Notes: generated from the sequence alone by a model not told the origin. A stretch of DNA of 64,000 bases from G001797105 sp964528155 (GCA_964528155.1 CAZGRL010000002.1:39832-103831); one strand, 5' to 3'. Numbered from the stretch's first letter, positions 8,987 through 18,327 are shown. A program made the numbers and translations.

Positions 8987-9721
8987 ATGCCCCGGACATC
9001 CTCCCCCGTCCTTCACCTCTTCGCATTCGCCGTCCTGATCCTCATCATGCCCGCCCTGTTCGCATGCGCCGGAGCGGAAGATGCGAGCGAGATGCCACCG
9101 GAGCGAGATCTCGGCTCGCAAGGACAAGCGTTGAGCGACGATAGCCAGACCGGCGAGAGTGCGGGCGAGCCGGGACCGGTCTTCCCCTCGTGTCCGGAGG
9201 GGCAGACTGCCGTGTTCAAGCTACAGTTCAACCACACATGGGAGTTCAAACCCAGCGGGCAGGGCGAGTTGATGACGGTCAAAGGCCACACGACGCCGGA
9301 TGCCTGGTGTCTGATCAACGTCACGGGGACCAAGGTCGAAGCGGAGGACTGCGTGATCGGCTACGAGTACAGCGGGTTCCTGCAGACCTCGGACGGCCAG
9401 TGCGACATCCAGGGGGCGAGCACGGCGTTGGTCGAGTTTGAGGGCGAGTGCATGCCGCCGACACCTGGCGGGGATGACGTGGCTGAGATCTATCTGACGA
9501 TCACCGAGGGCCAGGATCCGGACGCCGATTTGAGCGGCGCACTGAATTGCAGGGACTACTCCGGCCCGTACATGGGCTTCTACCCGCCGTCCTTCTCGGT
9601 CATGTCCTTCTTGATCCAGCAGGGTGGGTCTATCCAGACGGACGACATGGATGAGACGGGGCAGTTCGACTTCTCGAAACAGTGGATGCTGATCCCCTCC
9701 GGTTTTCCCTTCCCGCCCTAG
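8987..9721 (+). CDS. hypothetical lipoprotein
   Basis: Product of about 244 residues that I do not recognise. A hydrophobic leader ends in the lipobox ALFAC (lipidated C27). After an acidic Gly/Ser/Glu linker comes a domain with six or more cysteines, including spaced pairs such as AWCLINV, EDCVIGYE, GQCDIQG and GECMPPTP, which suggests disulphides outside the membrane. Two glycine- and proline-rich turns and an FPFPP ending complete it. ATG 8987 is preceded by AAGGAG at good spacing; the frame is open further upstream but without a leader. No neighbour suggests a role. Confidence 0.75.
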   Translation: MPRTSSPVLHLFAFAVLILIMPALFACAGAEDASEMPPERDLGSQGQALSDDSQTGESAGEPGPVFPSCPEGQTAVFKLQFNHTWEFKPSGQGELMTVKGHTTPDAWCLINVTGTKVEAEDCVIGYEYSGFLQTSDGQCDIQGASTALVEFEGECMPPTPGGDDVAEIYLTITEGQDPDADLSGALNCRDYSGPYMGFYPPSFSVMSFLIQQGGSIQTDDMDETGQFDFSKQWMLIPSGFPFPP

Positions 9722-10218
9722 CCGGCTCGGCCGACACTACGAGCCAGGACGTTCATCCAGCCCGCCGACGGCGCTCGATTGCGCCGGCGCATTCCTTTGA
9801 AGCGGCCTGCGAGGGCCAGAGGGCTGTCCTCCCCGATTCCGGCCGAAGCCGGCTGCCATTCGGATGATGGTCTCGGCAGGCCGTGTCATTCGCTGATCCT
9901 CCGCAGACTCTGATGAGCTTGCTCCCCATCTCGGCAATCCTGCGACCCATCCACCGCCGGCCGCGCACTTGACTTCCCAGATTGAATCCCATACGATTCT
10001 AGAAGTCACCTGCTGGAAAATCCGCTACAAGCTACTTCGGAGCTAGTCGGACGGTGGGGCCGTGCCTGCAGCACGACCACCATGCATCACACATCCAGTG
10101 CCAGGCTCCGAGCTGGTTCCGACAATACCCACACTCGAGGAGGTGAAGCACCATCGTGAAGACGGCAATCCGTTAACATTCCGCTCTTACGCCGACGAAC
10201 AGATGAGGAGGAGAATCA
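9722..10218. other. intergenic leader of the Aap operon
   Basis: No gene is supported. It contains the promoter at 9969-9997 and then a roughly 210-nt leader before the substrate-binding-protein gene. I could not fold the leader into any known riboswitch. Confidence 0.5.
9969..9997 (+). promoter_or_regulatory. sigma-70-like promoter for the Aap operon
   Basis: TTGACT at 9969-9974 and TACGAT at 9992-9997 are separated by exactly 17 bp. The site is on the correct strand upstream of an operon with no other visible promoter. Confidence 0.55.
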
Positions 10219-11355
10219 ATGACTCGGAGATTTCGCTTTGTTCTCATGGGCGTGTTGGCATTGTCACTGCTCCTGGCTGCCTGCCAGCCCGCCGAACCGG
10301 TCATCGTGACCCAGGAAGTTGTGACGACAAAGGAAGTTCAGGTTGTCACAACCCAAGAAGTGCAAGTCCAGGTTCCCGTATCGTTCGTCATGGAATCCGC
10401 CCGCCTGCAGGCAGTCAAAGATCGAGGCCAGCTGCGCTGCGGCGTGAACACGGGTGTCCCCGGGTTCGGTTACCTGGACGCAAACGGGCAATTCGTCGGG
10501 TTCGACATTGACTTCTGCAAGGCCATCGCCGCCGCGATCTTCGGCGATCCGGGCGCGGTTGAATACCGTCCGCTGACTGCGGCCGAGCGCTTCACCGCCC
10601 TGCAGACCAACGAGATCGACGTCCTGATCCGCAACACAACCTGGACCTTCGACCGTGACGTCGAGCTCGGCGCCGAATTCGGCCCGACGACCTTCTACGA
10701 CGGCCAGGGGATGATGGTCCGCAAGGACACGGGCTTCGCCAGCATCAGCGACATGGACGGCGCCACGGTCTGCGTCCTCTCCGGAACGACGACCGAGCTC
10801 AACTTGGCCGACGCCTTCAGCTCGCGCGGCCTGACCTACGAGGCGCTCGTCTTCGACAAGTCGGAGGACACCTCGGGCGCGTACGACCAGGGCCGCTGCG
10901 ATGGACTCACATCGGACAAGTCGCAGCTGGCTGGCCTTCGGATCGGGTTGACGAACCCGGACGATCACGTGATCCTGCCCGATACGATGTCGAAGGAACC
11001 GCTCGGCCCGGTGTGGGCTCAAGGAGACCAGCAGTGGGGCGACTTGGTTCGATGGGTCGTCAACGGCGTGATGATCGCTGAGGATCTGGGCGTTACCCAG
11101 GCCAATGTCGACCAGATGGCCGCCGGAACTGCGGACAACCCTGAGGTCGGCCGGTTACTTGGCAGCGAAGGCCAGTTCGGCAGCCTTCTCGGCCTGGACG
11201 CCGACTTCATGGTCAACGTGATCAAGGCCGTCGGCAACTACGGGGAGATCTACGAACGCAACCTCGGCCCTGCCGGCACAAACATCCCGCGTGAGGGCAG
11301 TCTGAACGCTTCTTGGAAGCAGGGCGGCCTTATCTACGCTCCGCCTTGGCGATAA
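10219..11355 (+). CDS. aapJ: amino-acid ABC transporter substrate-binding lipoprotein (AapJ-like)
   Basis: Extracytoplasmic receptor for polar amino acids. The leader ends in lipobox LLLAAC (lipidated C22), followed by a Val/Thr/Gln/Glu spacer made of near repeats (TQEV, TKEV) that probably lifts the domain off the membrane. The SBP_bac_3 fold follows: RGQLRCGVNTGVPGFGYLD, then GFDIDFCKAIAAAIFGD. The ending EIYERNLG is typical of AapJ/BztA rather than the shorter glutamine receptors. GAGGAGGAG precedes the ATG. Both permeases and the ATPase follow in order, so the system is complete. General L-amino-acid specificity is inferred from the family. Confidence 0.93.
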   Translation: MTRRFRFVLMGVLALSLLLAACQPAEPVIVTQEVVTTKEVQVVTTQEVQVQVPVSFVMESARLQAVKDRGQLRCGVNTGVPGFGYLDANGQFVGFDIDFCKAIAAAIFGDPGAVEYRPLTAAERFTALQTNEIDVLIRNTTWTFDRDVELGAEFGPTTFYDGQGMMVRKDTGFASISDMDGATVCVLSGTTTELNLADAFSSRGLTYEALVFDKSEDTSGAYDQGRCDGLTSDKSQLAGLRIGLTNPDDHVILPDTMSKEPLGPVWAQGDQQWGDLVRWVVNGVMIAEDLGVTQANVDQMAAGTADNPEVGRLLGSEGQFGSLLGLDADFMVNVIKAVGNYGEIYERNLGPAGTNIPREGSLNASWKQGGLIYAPPWR

Positions 11356-11390
11356 ACAGATTCTGCCCGAATTACTTCGATCCTAGGTGA

Positions 11391-11420
11391 GGTGCAGCCT
11401 GGCGCAGGCCGGGCTGCACC
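11391..11420 (+). terminator. intercistronic hairpin aapJ/aapQ
   Basis: GGTGCAGCC at 11391-11399 pairs perfectly with GGCTGCACC at 11412-11420. No T-run follows. It sits just after the receptor gene, where such stems usually stabilise the receptor mRNA or cut read-through. Confidence 0.5.
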
Positions 11421-11440
11421 CCTATTCCGTCCCAAGAGAC

Positions 11441-12637
11441 ATGACTACCCCCGAAGGCCCCACCGTCAGGCTGCGACGGACGCAAGACATCGGCGCGATC
11501 TTGCGGGATACTCGCTTTCTCCAGGCCTTGGCCCAGGCGATCTTCATTCTGCTCGTCCTTCTCCTGGCTCGCTGGCTGGTCCGAAACCTGCTCAATAATC
11601 TCGAGGCTCAAGGCCTGGATCTGAGCTTCCAATTCCTTACCCGGACTTCGGGATTCGTCGTCGGTGAAGGCATCCCCAGCCAACGGACCGATCCGTTCTA
11701 CTACCAGTACATCGTCGGGCTGGTCAACACGATACGTGTCGTCGGTCTCGGCTTGATCCTGGCGACGATCCTCGGGATTCTCGCCGGGGTGGCCATGCTT
11801 TCACCAAACTGGCTCCTGCGCTCATTGGTCCAGGCCTACGTGGAGGTCATGCGCAACACGCCTTTGCTCGTGCAGCTCTTCTTTTTGTACTTCGGCATTA
11901 TCCTGACCCTTCCCAGCCTGGCGGACAGGATCGCGATCGGCCCGGTCATTCTCAGCAATCGCGGCTTCTTCGTGCCTCGCCCGGTGCCGCATGTCGGCTT
12001 TCCAGCGTGGGCGGCCGTCTCCGTCATGGCACTACTGGTCGGCATCTATACCTATCGACGCCGGCTTCAGATTCGAGTCAAGACCGGGCATGAGACTCGT
12101 CCGGCCGTTTGGGGAGCGGCGTTGATCTTCGGGATCCCCCTTCTGGCGTGGTTCGTCTTGCCCGGTCAGCCGCTACAACTCGAACTGCCGGAGCTGCAAG
12201 GCCTGCGCATGATTGGAGGTCTTCGGCTGACGCCGGAGTTCGCCGGGATACTCTTCGGCCTTGTGTTGTACACCGCCGCCTTCATTGCCGACATCGTCCG
12301 ATCAGGAATCCTGGCCGTCACCCATGGACAGATGGAGGCGGCCATGGCGCTTGGCCTTACCCCAACACAGACGCTGCGCCTGATCATCCTGCCTCAGGCG
12401 TTGCGCGTCATCATCCCTCCGATGACAAACCAGTATCTCAACCTGGCCAAGAACTCCAGTCTGGCCATCGGTGTGGCTTTCCCTGATCTGTATTCGATTT
12501 CGCAGACGATCTTTAACCAATCCGGCCAGGCCGTTCAGGTTATCGCCCTGATGATGGGCACCTACCTGATCATGAGCCTGAGCATCTCGGCTGTCATGAA
12601 TGCCATCAACGCCAGGCTCCGGATCGTGGAGAGGTAG
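11441..12637 (+). CDS. aapQ: amino-acid ABC transporter permease, AapQ-like
   Basis: First inner-membrane permease of the importer, about 398 residues. The long periplasmic insertion between membrane segments separates the AapQ type from ordinary HisQ-like permeases. The permease EAA-loop signature reads MEAAMALGLTPTQTLRLIILPQALRVIIPP, and the usual NTPLLVQLFFLYFG lies upstream. The frame opens at GTG 11387, but that start sits beside the intercistronic hairpin and has no ribosome site. ATG 11441 (MTTPEGP), preceded by AAGAG, is preferred. The stop is 3 nt before the start of the partner permease. Confidence 0.91.
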   Translation: MTTPEGPTVRLRRTQDIGAILRDTRFLQALAQAIFILLVLLLARWLVRNLLNNLEAQGLDLSFQFLTRTSGFVVGEGIPSQRTDPFYYQYIVGLVNTIRVVGLGLILATILGILAGVAMLSPNWLLRSLVQAYVEVMRNTPLLVQLFFLYFGIILTLPSLADRIAIGPVILSNRGFFVPRPVPHVGFPAWAAVSVMALLVGIYTYRRRLQIRVKTGHETRPAVWGAALIFGIPLLAWFVLPGQPLQLELPELQGLRMIGGLRLTPEFAGILFGLVLYTAAFIADIVRSGILAVTHGQMEAAMALGLTPTQTLRLIILPQALRVIIPPMTNQYLNLAKNSSLAIGVAFPDLYSISQTIFNQSGQAVQVIALMMGTYLIMSLSISAVMNAINARLRIVER

Positions 12638-12640
12638 CCG

Positions 12641-14146
12641 ATGGCCAGCGTCGCACACGTTGGAAGATCCGGCCATGAGCCCCCGCCCACGCGCAGCCTG
12701 GGGATCCTCAATTGGATCCGGGAGAACCTGTTCAGCTCGTGGCTCAACGGACTGCTAACGGTCTTCTCGCTGGCGATCCTTTACGTCTTGCTGCGATCCG
12801 CGATCGTGTGGGGTCTCCAGGCGAACTGGCTCGTGCTCACCAAGAACTCCCGCATCATCCTGTGGGGTCGCTATCCAGGGAATGAAGCATGGCGGATCGG
12901 CGTGGTTCTGGCGCTGCTCATCGCTTTGGGCGGCGCGACTCTGGCAGCATGGCGCTCGAGCCGGTACCAGCAATTCCGGACAAGTGTGCTCCTCGGTTGG
13001 CTCGCCTCACCGGTCGCGGTCACATTGTTTCTCAGGGGATTTCACTACCCCACACCCGCTACGATCGGGAACAGCCTGGGATACTACATGTTCAGGCCCG
13101 ACCTCCTGGTGCTCTTGGGCCAGCAATGGCGGGCCTCGGCCGCGTTGATCATCGTCGGAGTCCTGGCCGGGATGACCTGGGGGGTGTGTCCTGATCGTCT
13201 TCGACGTGCCCTGGCTGGTCTCGCCGTCCTGGTCTTTTTCGTCCTCACCGTCCCGCTCGGCCTCCAGACCACACACCTCTTGCCCGGACTCGCGCTTCCT
13301 CGCCTGATCCCAATGTTGCTGTTGCTGGGCGTTTTCACCCTGGGCGGCTGGCGCGCCGGCCTCTCGGTGACCAACGTCTCCGGGATCACCCGCGTTCTGC
13401 TCTGGACATGGATTCTCGTTCTGCCGCTGACGGTGCTTCTCCTCACAGCATTCGACGTTGGCATCCCGAACCTCGATCCTGCAACGGTCTTGACGATTGT
13501 CGACCCGGCCATTTGGAGCGGGATCCTGCTGACTCTGGTCCTGGCTGTGGTCAGCATCCTGGCCTCCTTCCCGATCGGAGTCCTGCTGGCCCTGGGGCGG
13601 CGGAGCAAGCTGCCGATTGTGAGGGTCAGCTCGATCGTATTCATCGAAGTGGTTCGCGGGGTCCCATTGATCACGATCCTCTTCATGTCCCAGGTGATGT
13701 TCCCGTTGTTCTTCCCGGTACAGCTCACGCTCGATCGCGTCCTGCGGGCGATGGCCGGCATGACGCTCTTCACGGCGGCCTATCTGGCCGAGGTCGTCCG
13801 GGGCGGATTGCAGGCTGTGCGGAAGGAGCAGGTGGAAGCTGCCCGCGCATTGGGGCTGAGCGAACTGCTGGTGACCGGCCTGATCGTTCTGCCCCAGGCG
13901 CTTCGGGCGGTCATTCCCCCGATCATGGGCCAGTTCGTGAGCATCTTCAAGGACACTTCGCTGGTGGCCATCGTCGGGCTGCTCGATTTGCTTGGAGTGC
14001 TGCAGAGCATCATCAAGCAGCGCGAGTTCATTGGGGCCGTCCGGGAGGTCTACCTGTTCGCCTTCCTCTTTTACTTCGTCTTGAGTTATGCTATGTCGTA
14101 CGCCAGCCGACGGCTGGAGAAGAGGCTCGGCGTCGGCCAACGCTAG
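12641..14146 (+). CDS. aapM: amino-acid ABC transporter permease, AapM-like
   Basis: Second permease (501 aa). The N-terminal part has several extra membrane segments, longer than the about 380 residues usual for AapM. The conserved half runs from IWSGILLTLVLAVVSILASFPIG to the EAA loop VEAARALGLSELLVTGLIVLPQALRAVIPP. It is predicted to pair with AapQ in the membrane. GAGAGG lies just before the ATG. The extended N-terminus (about residues 80-250) has no function I can assign. Confidence 0.91.
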   Translation: MASVAHVGRSGHEPPPTRSLGILNWIRENLFSSWLNGLLTVFSLAILYVLLRSAIVWGLQANWLVLTKNSRIILWGRYPGNEAWRIGVVLALLIALGGATLAAWRSSRYQQFRTSVLLGWLASPVAVTLFLRGFHYPTPATIGNSLGYYMFRPDLLVLLGQQWRASAALIIVGVLAGMTWGVCPDRLRRALAGLAVLVFFVLTVPLGLQTTHLLPGLALPRLIPMLLLLGVFTLGGWRAGLSVTNVSGITRVLLWTWILVLPLTVLLLTAFDVGIPNLDPATVLTIVDPAIWSGILLTLVLAVVSILASFPIGVLLALGRRSKLPIVRVSSIVFIEVVRGVPLITILFMSQVMFPLFFPVQLTLDRVLRAMAGMTLFTAAYLAEVVRGGLQAVRKEQVEAARALGLSELLVTGLIVLPQALRAVIPPIMGQFVSIFKDTSLVAIVGLLDLLGVLQSIIKQREFIGAVREVYLFAFLFYFVLSYAMSYASRRLEKRLGVGQR

Positions 14147-14159
14147 CGAGGAGCACGTC

Positions 14160-14900
14160 ATGAGCGATCCGATCATCACCTGCCGCGACGTTCACAAGTG
14201 GTTCGGCCATTTCCAAGCGTTGCGCGGCATCGACCTGGATGTTGAGCGCGGGGAAGTCATCGTTATCTTCGGCCCATCCGGTTCCGGCAAGTCCACGTTC
14301 ATCCGCACCATCAACCGGCTGGAGGAGCACCAGCGCGGGACGATCATCGTCGACGGGATCGAACTCACGCATGACGTGCGCAATATCGCCGCCATTCGCA
14401 GCGAGATCGGAATGGTCTTCCAGCAGTTCAACCTCTTCCCCCACCTGAGCGTCCTGCAGAACGTGACCCTGGCGCCGATCTGGGTTCGAAAATGGCCGAA
14501 GGAGAAAGCCGAGGAGGTTGCGGTTCAGCTTCTCAACCGCGTCGGTATCCCGGAGCAGGCCGACAAGTACCCCGGCCAGCTCTCCGGGGGACAGCAGCAA
14601 CGCGTGGCCATCGCTCGGGCGCTGGCCATGCAGCCCAAGATCATGCTATTTGACGAGCCGACCTCGGCCCTCGATCCCGAGATGATCAAGGAAGTCCTTG
14701 ACGTGATGATCGAGCTTGCAAAGAGCGGCATGACGATGATCGTCGTGACGCATGAGATGGGCTTCGCCAAGGCCGTCGCCGACCGGATGTATTTCTTCGA
14801 CGAGGGATTGGTCATCGAGTCGGGCACGCCGAATGACATTTTCGGCTCCCCACAAGAAGACCGCACAAAGCTCTTCCTTTCGCAGATCCTCACGCAATAG
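14160..14900 (+). CDS. aapP: amino-acid ABC transporter ATP-binding protein, AapP-like
   Basis: Cytosolic ATPase driving the importer, 246 residues. Walker A is GPSGSGKST, the Q-loop FQQFNLFPHLSVLQN, the signature LSGGQQQR, Walker B MLFDEPTSALDPE, and the switch histidine is in VTHEMGFAKAVADR. All catalytic residues are present. ATG 14160 has GAGGAG 7 nt upstream and lies 13 nt after the aapM stop; the frame is open earlier, but that part overlaps aapM. It ends the operon, and the first assembly gap follows. Confidence 0.95.
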   Translation: MSDPIITCRDVHKWFGHFQALRGIDLDVERGEVIVIFGPSGSGKSTFIRTINRLEEHQRGTIIVDGIELTHDVRNIAAIRSEIGMVFQQFNLFPHLSVLQNVTLAPIWVRKWPKEKAEEVAVQLLNRVGIPEQADKYPGQLSGGQQQRVAIARALAMQPKIMLFDEPTSALDPEMIKEVLDVMIELAKSGMTMIVVTHEMGFAKAVADRMYFFDEGLVIESGTPNDIFGSPQEDRTKLFLSQILTQ

Positions 14901-14989
14901 GCGCCATGGTTTGTCGCCTGCCGGGTTGTCGATTTCATCCAGGTATTGGACTTCACCGGCATCGGAGCTGATCTTTCCGTGAGACACTC

Positions 14990-15157
14990 AACGGAGACGT
15001 GGGGGGAGCGGGGGGGGCCCGACCTCGACCGTTGCAGGAGNNNNNNNNNNTTTTTGTTTACTGCATGTTTTTGTAGTCCCCGTGCAGGGGCGGTTATTTT
15101 TCCTTTATAAAATCAAGGTTTCCGTGGGTTCGGGGGGGGTGCCCCCACGTCTCCGTT
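14990..15157. repeat. inverted repeat enclosing assembly gap 1
   Basis: A perfect 16-nt inverted repeat (14990-15005 with 15142-15157, arm AACGGAGACGTGGGGG) encloses the 10-N gap. The inside has long G-tracts next to the arms and an unusually A/T-rich stretch after the gap (15051-15120). No coding frame is inside. The right arm ends 13 nt before the M42 peptidase start and so includes its promoter region. Compare 27549-27699. Confidence 0.7.
15041..15050. other. assembly gap (10 N)
   Basis: Ten undetermined bases; the real size is unknown. They lie in intergenic DNA. Confidence 0.99.
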
Positions 15158-15170
15158 AGCAGGAGAATCG

Positions 15171-16217
15171 ATGAGAGAAATCCCCGGGATTGATCAAAAC
15201 TACATGCTCAACCTACTAGTGGAGCTGCTGAACATCCCCAGCCCGACCGGCCGGGCCGACCCGGCAATCCAGCGGGTCGACGCCGAGCTCACTTCCATTG
15301 GGATTGCAGCGAATCGCACCTCCAAGGGCGGTCTGCTGGCGACACTTGAAGGGCTCGCAAAGGACACGCCGCGCGGTCTGACCGCCCACGTAGACACGCT
15401 CGGGGCGATGGTCAAGGAAGTCAAAACCAACGGGCGCCTTCGTCTGACCAAGCTCGGCGGCTTCAGTTGGAACGCCGTCGAGGGCGAGGGGTGCAACGTG
15501 TTCACCGCGGCCGGGCGAGTGATACGCGGCACGATTTTGATCCGCAAGGCCTCATCGCATGTGTATGGGAGCGAGGTAGATAATCTGAAGCGGGACGATG
15601 AGAACATGGAGGTCCGCCTAGACGCCAGAACATCGTCGGAGGACGATACCCGCAACCTGGGGATCCACGTCGGAGACTTCGTCGCGTTCGACCCACGCGT
15701 CGAAGTGGGAGACGAGGGCTTCGTGCGATCCCGCCATCTTGACGACAAGGCCGGCGTTGCCTGTCTGATGGCCGCGCTCAAAGCCCTTCTGCATGTAGGG
15801 CAGCGCCCCGGACAGCGAACCACGATTCATATCAGCAACTATGAGGAGGTCGGCCATGGCGCGGCCGCCCTGCCCGGTGATCTGGCCGAGCTCGTCGCCA
15901 TCGATATGGCGGCGGTAGGCAAGGGTCAGGCCTCGGATGAGTTCCACACCACGATCTGTCTCAAGGACTCGGGCGGACCATACCATGCCGGGCTATCCGC
16001 CCGGCTGCGCACCCTGGCCGAGGACCAACACATCCCCTATCAGCTCGATACCTATCCACACTATGGATCGGACGCTGAGGCATTCTGGAGGGCAGGCGCC
16101 GATGCACAAGTGGCCTTGTTTGGCCCCGGTGTAGATGCCTCACATAACTACGAGCGCACGCATCTCGAGGCGCTTGTAGCGACCGCCCAATTGGCGCTGG
16201 CGTACCTACTCTCTTGA
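15171..16217 (+). CDS. M42 family metallopeptidase (glutamyl aminopeptidase/cellulase M type)
   Basis: Dinuclear-metal aminopeptidase that usually forms large tetrahedral dodecamers in the cytosol and finishes peptide breakdown. Ligands fit the family: TAHVDTLG near residue 74, the bridging aspartate in SRHLDDKAG, the catalytic pair EE in YEEVGHG, and the late histidine in DASHNYERTH. Length (348) is normal. ATG 15171 follows AGGAG at good spacing. It overlaps the upstream edge of azlC, so the three genes may be one operon linking peptide breakdown to amino-acid export. Substrate preference is not visible. Confidence 0.93.
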   Translation: MREIPGIDQNYMLNLLVELLNIPSPTGRADPAIQRVDAELTSIGIAANRTSKGGLLATLEGLAKDTPRGLTAHVDTLGAMVKEVKTNGRLRLTKLGGFSWNAVEGEGCNVFTAAGRVIRGTILIRKASSHVYGSEVDNLKRDDENMEVRLDARTSSEDDTRNLGIHVGDFVAFDPRVEVGDEGFVRSRHLDDKAGVACLMAALKALLHVGQRPGQRTTIHISNYEEVGHGAAALPGDLAELVAIDMAAVGKGQASDEFHTTICLKDSGGPYHAGLSARLRTLAEDQHIPYQLDTYPHYGSDAEAFWRAGADAQVALFGPGVDASHNYERTHLEALVATAQLALAYLLS

Positions 16218-16219
16218 CG

Positions 16220-16951
16220 ATGGAGACTTCGAACGCTGATCTCCGACGGCGCTCGGCGGCCTCGCAGGAGTTTTGGAGGGGTGTGCGTGATCAGTTGCCC
16301 ATCCTGGTCGGAGTGTTGCCCGCCGGCTTGATCTTCGGCGCGCTCGGCAAGGAGGCCGGGCTCGCTTCGATGGTCGTCCTGGGCTTCTCGTTCTTCGTGT
16401 TTGCCGGTAGCGCCCAGTTTGTCGCTCTAGGCCTGGTCCTGATTGGCGCCCCGCCGCTGGTCATCATCCTGGCGATCTTTGTCGTCAACCTGCGGCACGC
16501 GCTGTACAGCGCCACGTTTTCAGAATATCTTGCCCATCTCCTTGCGCACTGGAAGATCCCGCTCTCGTGGTTGCTCACGGACGAGGCTTTCGCCGTCGCA
16601 TCCGTGCGTTTTCGCAAGTCGGAGACGGAGAACGCACATTGGTACATGTTGGGAACGGGTCTGGCGCTATGGGTGACCTGGCAACTCAGCACGGCCGTCG
16701 GGATCGCCCTCGGAGCCGGCGTCCCGGACAGCTGGCACCTGGATTTCGCCCTCCCGCTAACCTTCCTGGCTCTGCTCATCCCGACGATTACCGACGGCCC
16801 GACACGTCTTGCCGCCCTGGCAGCGGCCGGCCTGGCTGTTGGCCTGGGTGAGTTGCCGTACCGGGCCGGACTGCTGGTGGCAGTGATGATCGCCGTCGGC
16901 CTGGGGGTGTGGTCGGAGAACCACTCCACTGCTCACCGGAGGGAAATATGA
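16220..16951 (+). CDS. azlC: AzlC family branched-chain amino-acid exporter subunit
   Basis: Membrane subunit of an AzlCD-type exporter that removes excess branched-chain or similar amino acids. The family segment GVLPAGLIFGALGKEAGL, the motif FAGSAQFVALGL and NLRHALYSATFSEYL are all present, with about six hydrophobic helices. ATG 16220 lies 2 nt after the M42 stop; a TTG 6 nt earlier would overlap it. The end overlaps azlD as ATGA, typical of translational coupling. Confidence 0.92.
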   Translation: METSNADLRRRSAASQEFWRGVRDQLPILVGVLPAGLIFGALGKEAGLASMVVLGFSFFVFAGSAQFVALGLVLIGAPPLVIILAIFVVNLRHALYSATFSEYLAHLLAHWKIPLSWLLTDEAFAVASVRFRKSETENAHWYMLGTGLALWVTWQLSTAVGIALGAGVPDSWHLDFALPLTFLALLIPTITDGPTRLAALAAAGLAVGLGELPYRAGLLVAVMIAVGLGVWSENHSTAHRREI

Positions 16952-17274
16952 GCGAGAGTGGGCTGTGGCTGGTCATCATCGGAGGCATGCTGGCGACCTA
17001 CGCCACCCGGCTTTCCTTCATCGCACTTGTACCCCCTGAGCGGATGCCGCGCTGGTTCAGACGCGGACTCCGTTTCGTAGCCCCAGCAGTGCTCGCCGGC
17101 CTGGTCTCGACCGATTTGATCGGCACGGCGGGCTCACTGGATTTGACCCCCGGCAATCTCAGATTGATCGCCGGCGTAGTCGCTGCGATCGTCGCCTGGC
17201 GCACCCGCAACACGTGGCTCACCATCCTGACCGGCATGGTCGCCTTGTGGCTCCTCGGCCAAGTCTTCGGTTAA
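16948..17274 (+). CDS. azlD: AzlD domain protein, exporter partner
   Basis: 108-residue membrane protein with the AzlD pattern: a first helix WLVIIGGMLATYATRLSFIAL, a basic RWFRRGLRFVAPAVLAGL motif, and two further helices. It forms the obligate partner of AzlC. ATG 16948 is preceded by GGAGGG and overlaps the azlC stop. Confidence 0.92.
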   Translation: MSESGLWLVIIGGMLATYATRLSFIALVPPERMPRWFRRGLRFVAPAVLAGLVSTDLIGTAGSLDLTPGNLRLIAGVVAAIVAWRTRNTWLTILTGMVALWLLGQVFG

Positions 17275-17289
17275 CGGCAAGGGGATCGT

Positions 17290-18327
17290 TCAGCCGACGC
17301 CGGGCAGGAACGCCTCGACCGTCAGCTTGAGCAATGGCCCGCTGAGCTCCTTCCAGGCGCTGCGGACGGCCACATTGTCGCCGGCGACATTGTCGGCGAG
17401 GCTGAGCACCTCCCCGACCTGCTCGCGCGAGATCTTCAATTCTTCCCCACTGAACAGCCTGTCAAGCCGCCCAAGCAGGTGCACCAGCGTCGCCACGGCC
17501 AACATCAAGGGCACAAGAACTGCCAGGCGGATCTGGCGTTCTTCGGCCGGGAGCGCGCACGCATATTCGGCGCCCAGACAGAGATTGCGGTAAGCGTATG
17601 CGATCATCGGCGTCATACGTTCGTACGATTGGCCGTCCTCAAAAGGAAGGTAGTCCGACGGGATGTAATAGCGTCCTTCGAGGTGATCACGGAAGACGTC
17701 TTTGACGATGTTCGTCAACTGAAGCCCGGCGCCGCATGCGGTCTCAAGCGTGCGCATGAACAGCAGTCGCGTTTTCTCCAGCGTCGGACGGTAGATGCTG
17801 ATCAGGCTTGTGATCAGTTCTCCGACGATGCCAGCTACCGAATAGCAGTAATCATCCAGGTCCTTCAGCCGTTTCAGGCGAAGATGGTTAAGATCATCAT
17901 GGCTGGCGACCCAATCTTGCATACGACGGATCACTCTGGCGACATGGGATCTCACTTCGTTGCTGTAGCTTGGCGGAAGCAGACTGAGCTGGTCCAGGAT
18001 ATACGGCGTGAGGATCAGCAGTTCGTGATGCTCCTTGTTCGGGAGGGGCATGACCTGTCGATAGCGCTCGGCGAACCGCTCGGCCGCCTGGCGACTCGGA
18101 TCGAGCATGAGCGCATGAAGTTCGTTCAGACCTTCGATCCTTTGCGCCTTGGGCCATTGATAGGCATCCTCGATCGTGTCGGCATTGCGAAGGAGAAGAT
18201 AGCCGAGCGTCAAGGCATCGCGCAACACGCCCGGAAGCATGGGTATATTGATGGCGAACGTCCGGGACGCACCGACCAGCAACTCATCCAGACGCTCTCT
18301 TTCGATCCTTTCCGACATCCCCGGCAT
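17290..18327 (-). CDS. squalene/phytoene synthase family prenyltransferase
   Basis: Head-to-head prenyl diphosphate synthase of about 345 residues. The first aspartate motif is RNADTIEDA (D50-D54) and the second is LTNIVKDVFRD; both magnesium-binding sites are intact. SRTFAINIPMLPGVLRDALTLGYLLLR matches the N-terminal signature and the motif YCYSVAGIVGELIT is also present. Product (squalene, phytoene or a C30 carotenoid) is not decided: no desaturase, hopene cyclase or HpnD/E partner is nearby. ATG 18327 follows GGGAGG; the frame is open to 18492 but without family sequence. It is divergent from the transporter gene at 18514. Confidence 0.88.
   Translation of the reverse strand: MPGMSERIERERLDELLVGASRTFAINIPMLPGVLRDALTLGYLLLRNADTIEDAYQWPKAQRIEGLNELHALMLDPSRQAAERFAERYRQVMPLPNKEHHELLILTPYILDQLSLLPPSYSNEVRSHVARVIRRMQDWVASHDDLNHLRLKRLKDLDDYCYSVAGIVGELITSLISIYRPTLEKTRLLFMRTLETACGAGLQLTNIVKDVFRDHLEGRYYIPSDYLPFEDGQSYERMTPMIAYAYRNLCLGAEYACALPAEERQIRLAVLVPLMLAVATLVHLLGRLDRLFSGEELKISREQVGEVLSLADNVAGDNVAVRSAWKELSGPLLKLTVEAFLPGVG

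Noticed and set aside
13007..14179. 390-codon minus-strand open frame antisense to the aapM permease
   Set aside because: It mirrors a permease gene with full family motifs, and its product is Asp/Gln/His/Arg-rich without any domain. GC-rich codon use opens such shadow frames.
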